NCBI RefSeq assembly: GCF_041321145.1
Contig: NZ_JBGGWA010000001.1
Coordinates: forward strand, 186,001 to 250,000
DNA: 64,000 bases
DNA from: Paraburkholderia sp041321145
Lineage (GTDB): Bacteria > Pseudomonadota > Gammaproteobacteria > Burkholderiales > Burkholderiaceae
Direction of reading: 5' to 3'
Both the position numbers and the translations under genes were made by a program. Within the stretch, counting starts at the first letter, position 1, and every line of letters starts with the position of its first letter. The notes beneath the pieces are model-generated. The model had not been told where the DNA came from. It was given only the letters and a program-made list of their open reading frames with translations, and ran no database searches. This document shows, piece after piece, positions 56,150 to 63,020 of the stretch.

Positions 56150-56181
56150 CGGATATTTTCGTTTTTCCGAACTAAAATCCG
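56150..56181. promoter_or_regulatory. Imperfect inverted repeat between kbl and its divergent regulator
   Basis: CGGATATTTTCG (56150-56161) and CCGAACTAAAATCCG (56167-56181) form an imperfect A+T-rich inverted repeat with a 5-nt T spacer, between kbl and the XRE-cupin gene. Placed to act as operator for both genes. Confidence 0.45.
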
Positions 56182-56215
56182 GTATGTCGAACAACTCTAA
56201 ACGATAGGTCAGTAA

Positions 56216-56842
56216 ATGGCAAGTTCGGGAAACCGCCGTGCAGCGGGCACCACGGCACCCCCTTCAAGCGCGGGCGCGGTCCCGGCGAGCGCAGCGCCGC
56301 CTCGCGTCGGCGAGCAGATTCAGCGTCTGCGCGCCGAACGGCGCATGACGCTTGACGACTTGTCACGCGCGGCCGGCGTGTCGAAATCAATGCTCTCGGA
56401 GATCGAACGCGACAAGGCCAATCCGACCATTGCGGTCGCCTGGCGCTTGACGAACGCGCTCGGCGTCAGTCTCGATTCGTTGTTCGCGCCGCAAAAGACC
56501 CCGGAAGCGATCGCCGTCTCCGGTCCGCACGACATTCCGACTTTGAGCGGGCACGAGGCCAAGTATCAGCTGCGCGTGTGGGGGCCGATCGAGCTGGCCG
56601 GCAAGTTCGAGTGGTATGAGTTGACGCTGCAACCGGGCGGGGCGCTGGTGTCGAACGCGCATGAACCCGGCACGCGTGAGCATCTGACTGTGCTGCAAGG
56701 ATCGATCGAAATCGAGGCGGCGGGCACGACGAAGCGACTGAAGGCCGCGGACACCGCACGCTATGTGGCCGACGAGCCCCACGCGATCCGCAACGCCGGA
56801 AAGGGCGAGGCGAAAGCGTTGCTGGTGGTGATTCACGGCTAA
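56216..56842 (+). CDS. XRE-family regulator with cupin domain
   Basis: 208 residues. An Ala/Pro-rich start, an XRE HTH at about 30-85 (IQRLRAERRMTLDDLSRAAGVSKSMLSEIERDKANPTI), then a cupin_2 domain (ELTLQPGGALVSNAHEPGTREHLTVLQG). Such proteins sense a small metabolite and repress adjacent amino-acid catabolic genes; divergent from kbl-tdh, so it probably controls threonine degradation. Confidence 0.93.
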   Translation: MASSGNRRAAGTTAPPSSAGAVPASAAPPRVGEQIQRLRAERRMTLDDLSRAAGVSKSMLSEIERDKANPTIAVAWRLTNALGVSLDSLFAPQKTPEAIAVSGPHDIPTLSGHEAKYQLRVWGPIELAGKFEWYELTLQPGGALVSNAHEPGTREHLTVLQGSIEIEAAGTTKRLKAADTARYVADEPHAIRNAGKGEAKALLVVIHG

Positions 56843-56917
56843 ATGCGCGAACGCGCCTTTGCTGATAGTTGGCGGAATCATGCTGGATCGGTCGTTCGGC
56901 CGAGGTTGCGCGAAACA

Positions 56918-56933
56918 CTGTATATTTGTACAG
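56918..56933 (+). promoter_or_regulatory. LexA (SOS) box
   Basis: CTGTATATTTGTACAG, a perfect CTGT-N8-ACAG LexA operator, 25 bp before the ATG at 56959. It would put the 132-residue protein, and perhaps the recombinase gene 58 bp further on, under SOS control. Confidence 0.8.
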
Positions 56934-56958
56934 TACAGGGTATCGACTGGAGCCGATA

Positions 56959-57357
56959 ATGAAAGACCTGACCACCGACCAAGCCGAGCATGCTCTGGCC
57001 GCGCTGCGCTATCAAACCGCGGCGCGCGATCTCGAACACATTGTGCGCAACATCGCGGCGCGCTACATCGTCCAGCAGGTGCCCCTTTCATGGCGCTTGC
57101 TGCATGCGATCGAGGCAGAAGCATTGGCGGATCTCGGATTTGCCAGCCGGCACGACGCGATCATGCTGGGTCTGTTTCAGCGGCCGTCCGACTTGCCCTA
57201 TCCGGAAACGGACGAGGCTGTGGACTTCGGCACATCTACGGCGTTACCCGCCGTGTTCGCGTTCGCCGTGTCTTCTTATGAAGAGGCGGCACGCCACGCC
57301 GCGCAACCGTCCCCTGAAGGCACTCCGCCAAAGCGCGCGCGGGCGTGGGGCGACTGA
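56959..57357 (+). CDS. Hypothetical protein under probable LexA control (132 aa)
   Basis: 132 residues, mostly helical, with no family I recognise (start MKDLTTDQAEHALAALRYQ, then SWRLLHAIEAEALADLGFA). The ATG is chosen after CTGGAGCC. A perfect SOS box lies just upstream and a divergent tyrosine recombinase gene follows at 58 bp, with the replication module beyond. A role in recombination or replication stress is an inference from position and regulation. Confidence 0.75.
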   Translation: MKDLTTDQAEHALAALRYQTAARDLEHIVRNIAARYIVQQVPLSWRLLHAIEAEALADLGFASRHDAIMLGLFQRPSDLPYPETDEAVDFGTSTALPAVFAFAVSSYEEAARHAAQPSPEGTPPKRARAWGD

Positions 57358-57415
57358 GTGCTGTATTTGCGTCGGCTGCCACCTACAATAGGCGCAACTA
57401 ACGGAAAGATTGCGT

Positions 57416-58483
57416 ATGTCTCCTCCTCATCTGTCTGACCCCGTCGCGCGCCCTGCACCGTCTACCGATCTCTTCGATCAGCAACGCGAAGACTGGCGCC
57501 GCGACCCGCAAATCGCCTTCGACGCATGGCTGGCCAAGCAGCATTTCAGGCGTTCTTCCGCTGAAGTCTACCAAGCACAGTGGGGGCTTTTCCTCGACTG
57601 GCTTGGCACTCGCCACAAGAGTCTGGGCACGGTCGATACGCGAACCATCGCTGAATTCGTGGGTGGGCTTGCGATCCGAAAACCACAACGCGTCAGATAC
57701 TTGCGGCTGATTGAACGGGTGCTGGACCACGTCCGCGAAATCGAGTCCGCGTCGACCAATCCGGCGCGCTTCATTGCCCAGGATGGCGAAGCAGCATGGC
57801 GAAACGCACGCGATAACGAGCCGACCGGTTTTCTCAACCATGCCGAACGAACCGCGCTCATTGCACATCTGTTTTCGCCCTTGCCGGCGTTGTCCGCATC
57901 CCAGCGCTGGAGAGAGCGGCGCGATCGCGCATTGATTGCGGTGTTTCTCGGCGGTGGACTCAAGACTGGCGAGGCTGCGCCTATTACGGTTAGTTGCGTG
58001 AGTGTCGGCTCAGCGTGGGTGACGATCGAGTCCGTGAATCCGATGCTGACGCGGCGCACGCGGCTCGCACCTTTCGCGGCGGCCATTCTCGACGCATGGC
58101 TGGCCGAGCGGCGCCTTGCCGAACTGGCCGGCAATCTGGTCTTTCCCGCGTCGCCTTCTGGACGGCCCATGCATAAGGCGACGATGCTGCGCGCGGTCGA
58201 CGCGCTGATCGATGCGGCCGGAATCACTGCGTCGCGAGAGTCACGCGCCAGTCCACAAACATTGCGCAATACCTTTGCCGCAGATCTATTCGAGAGCGGG
58301 GTTGAAGCAGAACTGGTCGGGCAATGGCTGGGATTTGTTCAGGCGGTGTCCGCCAACCGTTTGTATCGGGCGTGGCAAAAGTGGATGGATGAGCAGGATC
58401 CGCCTGTCGTCGAAGAACCCGATCCGGCCGCTCCGCCGCTGCCCGAGCCTAGGCGTGACGGGCATTTGACGAGGAAGGGGTGA
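57416..58483 (+). CDS. Tyrosine recombinase/integrase-like protein with altered catalytic residues
   Basis: 355 residues. An N-terminal SAM-like core-binding domain at about 30-110 (DAWLAKQHFRRSSAEVYQAQWGLFLDWLG) precedes a tyrosine recombinase domain. The box I Arg region reads GGGLKTGEAAPI, with Lys where GLRxxE has Arg. Box II reads SPQTLRNTFAADLFESG, with the R kept but the preceding His replaced. The final Tyr may be in NRLYRAW. GGAAAG precedes ATG 57416. It lies between the SOS-box gene and the KfrA-like gene, next to the origin, and may be a chromosome-dimer or plasmid-type resolvase, or a non-catalytic relative. Confidence 0.8.
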   Translation: MSPPHLSDPVARPAPSTDLFDQQREDWRRDPQIAFDAWLAKQHFRRSSAEVYQAQWGLFLDWLGTRHKSLGTVDTRTIAEFVGGLAIRKPQRVRYLRLIERVLDHVREIESASTNPARFIAQDGEAAWRNARDNEPTGFLNHAERTALIAHLFSPLPALSASQRWRERRDRALIAVFLGGGLKTGEAAPITVSCVSVGSAWVTIESVNPMLTRRTRLAPFAAAILDAWLAERRLAELAGNLVFPASPSGRPMHKATMLRAVDALIDAAGITASRESRASPQTLRNTFAADLFESGVEAELVGQWLGFVQAVSANRLYRAWQKWMDEQDPPVVEEPDPAAPPLPEPRRDGHLTRKG

Positions 58484-58490
58484 TCAGGGA

Positions 58491-58536
58491 AGCCCTGCAA
58501 ATACTCACCGTTGGGGTCCCGAATTTCCTCACCTTT
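58491..58536 (-). repeat. Iteron pair between recombinase and KfrA-like genes
   Basis: Reverse-complement copies at 58491-58510 (variant, CCCTGCAAATACTCACC) and 58517-58536 (canonical ends TCCCG and CTCACCTTT), in the 86-bp gap between two convergent genes. Confidence 0.8.
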
Positions 58537-58569
58537 GGCGATTTATCCGCTCCAGCACCCGAGAAGCCG

Positions 58570-59775
58570 TCATGCCGACGCCGCGATCGGGCCGCTCGAC
58601 AGAAACCGGCTAACCGCCTCCAGCCTTGATTCTCCGGGTCCCGAAGAGTGATCGCATTCCGGACACTGCAATTCGAAGCGGTAATCCACTTGCGATAGTT
58701 CCGGCTCACCTTCCTCACATTTTGGACAGCGCAGCGGCAGCATGACATGGCCGTCCGCCGCAGTGCCGATCGCCGTCAACTCGTCACTCGTAAGCCGCCC
58801 CGCTTCGACCAGCGAACACAGTAGGCTCGCGATCGCCGGGTCGATACCTTGCTGCCCGCGCAGTGCGGCAACTTCTTTCGTCAGCGTATCCAATTCGTCC
58901 GATTGCTCGCGCAGCTGCGCGTCGAGCCGGTCACCGCGCGCCTTGGCAGAGGCGATTTGTTGAATGAACTCGAATTCCTTGCGGCTTGCGTCACGCACCC
59001 CCGACTGATAAGTGGCGGCCATGCTGCGTAAGGAATCCAACTCGACCAGCATTGGTTTCACGCGTCGTTCGGCTTCCGCGACGGCATCTTTGATTTGTTG
59101 CGCATAGTGTTCGGTGCTTTGGCGCAATTCAACGTGCAATGCATCGATCCGGTCGCGAAGCGCCGCATTGGTAGCCTGTTCGTTATCCAGGCGCTGACGC
59201 AGCGTTTCGTTTTCTCCGTCGAGGCGGCGAACGGTTGCCTGTAGGCCTTCCTGGTGAGCAGTTCCATGCGTGGTGGCGCTGGAGAGTTCGGCCTCGACTG
59301 CGCGCACACGTTCCCAAGCGGCTTCAGCACGCAGTTCGCTACGCTTGATCGCTTCCTCCGATAGGTCGCGGCGAATTTCTGCTTCTCGCGCGCGTTGGTC
59401 GGCGGAGGTGACTTGAGCACGAATTTCCTCGCGTTCGCTGTCAAGCGTCAGGCGCGCGTGCACCACGGCTTCCTCGAAAAGTGCACCCAAGAGTTCCCCG
59501 GCCCGGTCTTCCAATGCTCTGGGGATGGCGCCGGCGCCCACTTTTACGCGCGACACATTTCTGATGCGTTCCCAGAAATGGTCGATGTCCTTCGGTATGT
59601 CGCTCGCGCTGCCTGTTTGAGTCAGGTCGCGGACCGCAGCCATTGACGGGCGAATCCCCAAATCGAAAAAGAGCCGCTTGCAGGCATGCAGTGAGAGTTC
59701 TTGCCGCCGCGCACCGTTAGTTCGCATCGATTCAAGCTCATCACGAATAGCTTGCCGTTCCTGGTCCAGATTCAT
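58570..59775 (-). CDS. KfrA-like coiled-coil DNA-binding protein with C-terminal zinc ribbon
   Basis: 401 residues. The N-terminal 110 residues resemble the KfrA DNA-binding domain (ACKRLFFDLGIRPSMAAVRDLTQTGSASDIPKDIDHFW). Residues about 120-320 are a long, heptad-rich coiled coil. The end has a zinc-ribbon with two Cys pairs (LRCPKCEEG and LQCPECDHSS), which is not standard in plasmid KfrA. AGGTG precedes ATG 59775. It reads away from the origin segment; KfrA proteins support plasmid stability as DNA-bound filaments, so a role in maintenance of this replicon is likely. Confidence 0.82.
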   Translation of the reverse strand: MNLDQERQAIRDELESMRTNGARRQELSLHACKRLFFDLGIRPSMAAVRDLTQTGSASDIPKDIDHFWERIRNVSRVKVGAGAIPRALEDRAGELLGALFEEAVVHARLTLDSEREEIRAQVTSADQRAREAEIRRDLSEEAIKRSELRAEAAWERVRAVEAELSSATTHGTAHQEGLQATVRRLDGENETLRQRLDNEQATNAALRDRIDALHVELRQSTEHYAQQIKDAVAEAERRVKPMLVELDSLRSMAATYQSGVRDASRKEFEFIQQIASAKARGDRLDAQLREQSDELDTLTKEVAALRGQQGIDPAIASLLCSLVEAGRLTSDELTAIGTAADGHVMLPLRCPKCEEGEPELSQVDYRFELQCPECDHSSGPGESRLEAVSRFLSSGPIAASA

Positions 59776-59799
59776 GCACACCTCGATGTCACTTGAATT

Positions 59800-60149
59800 G
59801 GATTAATCATAACAATTTACGTATTAAATGCTACGAATTTGTTTGATGTGAGTGCGGTTTGGCGAACTGGTGTGTTTTGAGGCTTCCGTTAGGTCCATGG
59901 ATCGGAGCACGGTCTATTTTTCCGTGAAACAAAACTAAGATTAGCCAATAAGTCTTTGTAAGCAAAGACGTTTCGGCAGTTCGTCGTTGATCGTGCACTG
60001 TTTCACGATCGTGTGATGGGAGCGATCGGGGTGGGAAGGTCTTGTCTGAGCGACACGCGGGGAAATGCTAGAGAGTAATAAAAGTAAACACCTTTGAACC
60101 CATGTTAAAAACGTTAACGCCATCGCAAACCCTTATCTGACAAGGGTTT
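59800..60149. other. Origin leader: A+T-rich segment and inverted repeats
   Basis: Between the KfrA-like gene and the first iteron. About 59806-59850 is the most A+T-rich stretch of the neighbourhood, a candidate unwinding element. Inverted repeats: GTCTTTG-TAAG-CAAAGAC (59952-59969), GATCGTG-N8-CACGATC (59989-60010) and AAACCCTT-N7-AAGGGTTT (60127-60149). They are candidates for KfrA, ParB or host-factor sites. I see no perfect TTATNCACA DnaA box here. Confidence 0.65.
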
Positions 60150-60158
60150 CAGCCCGGT

Positions 60159-61480
60159 AAGGTGAAGCTTTACGGGAGCGGTGGTGAGGTCTTGCGGGAG
60201 CATTGAGTGATGAGGTTCGGGGGCCTCGGTGAGCGGGTCCGGGACAGAACGTGAGCGGGTTCAGGAGACACCCCAAAAACGCGGTTTGGCCAAAGGTGAG
60301 ATTTTGCGGGACCTGAACGTCCGGGATCGCCCGGTAGCGCTCGAAAGTCGTTCCAGAGTGTGGCCGCACAGAAGGTGAGCGCTTTCGGGACCACCTTGGC
60401 CCCGGATTTCTGACCTTATTTTGGGCTCACGCACCCTATTGGTGAGTCAAGACGGGAGAAAACGCGAACCGAAGGTGAGACTTTTCGGGGAAGAGGCGTC
60501 ATTTTTGCCTTAATTCTAGGCATTCGAGGCCTTAAGGTGAGGGTTTGCGGGAGCAGAGTGGGATTTCGACGGAAATTCGGCTGACGGCGTCGACGAAGGC
60601 ATGGGTCGTCAATGAGGAAAGGTGAGGAAATACGGGAGATGTGGATCGGAGTGGTCGCCAGCTCGGCAAATTGCCCTTTTGGGTGAGAGGTGAGGCTTTT
60701 CGGGAGCCTTTTGGGGCGCGTGTGATCGCTAAGGTGAGGAAATACAGGACCAAAATCGTCGCGACGGACCGGAAAGGCCCTACAGACGCTGTCGGAGCGA
60801 TTCGGGTTTTTCGGCAGATCAATTCCAAAGGTGAGGTTTTTCAGGACCTTCAGGACCGGCGTCGGAAACGCCGGATTTCACCGAAAAGCGGTCAAAGGTG
60901 AGGATATACGGGAGGAGGCTGAAATAGCTGGCCTAAGTCGACTCCTATAAGTCAATGAAATCATTGGATTATTTTTGTGCGCCGCGCAAAGGTGAGGGTT
61001 TTCGGGGGGCTTTTTTATGGTCAGCGCGGGCCTCGGCAAGGCGCCATGGTGAGGCTTTTCGGGAGTCTTTATCGACGGTTTTTAGGGTCTCCAGGTCTGG
61101 AGGCCGCGTCGTTCCAAGCGCTCGGCGGGCGTTAAGGTGAGCTTTTTCGGGGGGAGTTTGTCGCTAGTCGGGTTTGCCGCACCGGTTAGGATGCGGCTGT
61201 CTGCGTGTCCGACAACATTTGTGCTGCAGCCATGCGGCGATTGCCCCCTATCCGCGGAAAATAGATCGGGCGCTTTCGCGCCACCGACCCAGTGCGAGGG
61301 CGCTCCATTCGCAACGTACGGTATAGCCAAAATTCACGAGATTTTTTTGAGGTGAGAGGATTCGGGATCGAATGGCTCCCGTTCACCGTTAGTCAGAAAT
61401 TGGTCCGTATTCGGGAGGCCGCGACCTGCAAGGATGCCCCGAACCTGGCGCGAAACGGGTGAGGTGAGGGTTTTCGGGAG
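60159..61480 (+). repeat. Replication origin iteron array of the secondary replicon
   Basis: About 17 clear and a few weaker direct repeats with consensus AAGGTGAGNNTTTNCGGGAG, all on the plus strand. Clear copies start at 60159, 60181, 60293, 60372, 60472, 60534, 60619, 60687, 60731, 60828, 60895, 60990, 61046, 61134, 61349 and 61461; weaker ones at about 60226, 60247 and 60439. Spacing is irregular (22-215 bp between starts). A palindrome CAATGA-AA-TCATTG lies at 60953-60966. The array directly precedes the rep gene, so it is the Rep-binding part of the origin. No genes are supported in 59782-61598. Confidence 0.9.
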
Positions 61481-61486
61481 CTGCTC

Positions 61487-61545
61487 GAGGTGAGTTGCGC
61501 CTCGTAAGCTCACTTCACCGGGAACGGTGAGAGCCACGCTATAGA
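61487..61545 (+). promoter_or_regulatory. Rep promoter/operator candidate with inverted iteron halves
   Basis: GAGGTGAG near 61487 faces CTCAC at 61509-61513, and TCACCG-GGAA-CGGTGA (61515-61530) is a perfect 6-bp inverted repeat made of the same GGTGA word as the iterons. TATAGA at 61540-61545 could be the -10 box of the rep promoter. In iteron plasmids, Rep dimers bind such inverted half-iterons to repress rep. Confidence 0.65.
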
Positions 61546-61598
61546 CGTGTATCACCACAGCCGGTATGCTCTCGCCAAATCCCTCCTCGACCAGACGC

Positions 61599-62948
61599 AT
61601 GGCCACCAAGCGCGCGAAGAAGACCGATGTAGTCAGCCCGAGCTCGGCCGAATTGCGCAAGGCCGTCGAGGCGATTGCCATCCAGCCCAAGAGCGGCAAG
61701 ATCACCCTCCTCACCCGCAAGCTGTTCAACGTGCTGCTCGCCGTTGCTCAGCAAGCCGACGAGTCCGGCGACACGTATCGCGCCTTGCTGTCCGATATCG
61801 TCGCCAATTCGGCGTTCGATTCAAACGACACCGCGCTGGTGAAAGAGCACCTGCGGCGCATGGTGTCGGTGCAGGTCGAATGGAGCACGGGCACGTCCAG
61901 TCAAAAGCCGGGTCGGAAATGGGGCATTTCCACGCTGATCGCCGACGCGGAAATTCTCGAAGACCCCACTACTCGCCGCGTCTGGGTGGAGTTCTCGTTC
62001 GCGCCGAAGATCAAGAAGAAGCTGCTCGATCCGGTTCAATATGCACGCCTGAGTCTGCAGTTTCAGAGCCAGTTGCGCAGTAGCGCGGGTCTCGCGCTTT
62101 ATGAGATCTGCGTTCGTTACCTGACCAACCCGAGCCATCTGACGATGCGCGAATCGTGGGAATGGTGGCGCCCCATTCTCTCCGGCACGCCGGACACGGA
62201 AGCAGGCGACGAAGCGAAGCGCGAGTACAAGTACTTCAAGCGTGATTACCTGCGGCCGGCCATCGCCGAAGTGAATGCCGTCACCAACATCTTCGTCGAA
62301 TTGATCGAGCATCGGGAAGGGCGACGCGTCGCCGAGATCCAGTTCCGCGTGACCGAACGCAAGCAACCCATGCTCGCACTCGACGAACACCCGAACGTGT
62401 TCGACAGCACGCTGGTGGACCGCATGGTGAAGATCGGTATCCCGCTCAAGGAAGCACAAACGCTGTACGCCGATAGTGAGGAAAATCGGATTCGCGCGGC
62501 GCTGCAGATGACCGAACAACGCATGCGCAGCACGTCGCTGCCGGCTGTGCGCAGCGCACCGGCGCTGTTCAAGGACGCGTTGAAGAAGGGCTATGCGCCG
62601 CCGGTCGAAACACTGCCGTCCGGCAGCGGTGGAAAGGCTGCGGTAGCGGCGCCGGCGGACGATCTGAAAGCGCGTTTGCTTGGCGAGTACTCCGCGTATC
62701 GCCGCAGGGAAGCGCGTGAGCTTTACGACGAGCAAGGTGAGTCCGAGCGGGAGATCGCCCGAAAGTCGTTCGAGGAAGACGAGTTGCCCGATCTAGGCAC
62801 TCACATGCGAGACGACTGGCGCCGTCGTGGACTGGATTCGAAGATCGTCGAAACGGCGTTCTTCGATTGGCTGGCTCGCAAGACGTGGGGCGAACCCACG
62901 GATGGAGACTTGCTCGCTTTCACGCTGAGCCAATCGCGCGCGGCTTAG
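61599..62948 (+). CDS. Replication initiation protein (Rep_3/RepB-type)
   Basis: 449 residues. Two winged-helix halves typical of plasmid initiators: first with ITLLTRKLFNVLLAVAQQAD and VEWSTGTSSQKPG, second from about residue 170 with ALYEICVRYLTNPSHLTMRESWEWWRPIL and YFKRDYLRPAIAEVNAVTN. The tail is helical (SAYRRREARELYDEQGESEREIARKSFEEDE). Binds the iterons upstream and starts replication of this replicon. Start at MATKRAKK is chosen by similarity; the ATG at 61566 is possible. Neither has a strong ribosome-binding site, which suits a low-level initiator. An iteron-like 20-mer lies inside the gene at 62735-62754. Convergent with parB, 72 bp apart. Confidence 0.9.
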   Translation: MATKRAKKTDVVSPSSAELRKAVEAIAIQPKSGKITLLTRKLFNVLLAVAQQADESGDTYRALLSDIVANSAFDSNDTALVKEHLRRMVSVQVEWSTGTSSQKPGRKWGISTLIADAEILEDPTTRRVWVEFSFAPKIKKKLLDPVQYARLSLQFQSQLRSSAGLALYEICVRYLTNPSHLTMRESWEWWRPILSGTPDTEAGDEAKREYKYFKRDYLRPAIAEVNAVTNIFVELIEHREGRRVAEIQFRVTERKQPMLALDEHPNVFDSTLVDRMVKIGIPLKEAQTLYADSEENRIRAALQMTEQRMRSTSLPAVRSAPALFKDALKKGYAPPVETLPSGSGGKAAVAAPADDLKARLLGEYSAYRRREARELYDEQGESEREIARKSFEEDELPDLGTHMRDDWRRRGLDSKIVETAFFDWLARKTWGEPTDGDLLAFTLSQSRAA

Positions 62949-63020
62949 GCTTGGTTCTTCAGGACGGCGGCCCTCTCTGGTGTGCCGCCGAATCCTGCCC
63001 TGCTGTACTTCATCTGCTTT

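Noticed and set aside
60159..61480. CRISPR array
   Set aside because: Repeats are 20 bp, non-palindromic, variable in the centre, with irregular spacing, and lie upstream of an initiator gene; no cas genes.
62735..62754. Iteron-like 20-mer inside rep
   Set aside because: Both ends match the consensus, but the TTT centre is replaced and it codes for conserved-looking charged residues; chance match is possible, so it is not counted among the iterons.
62965..62990. Terminator between rep and parB
   Set aside because: The CGGCGGC/GCCGCCG hairpin has a 12-nt loop and no T-run; noted only with the parB entry.
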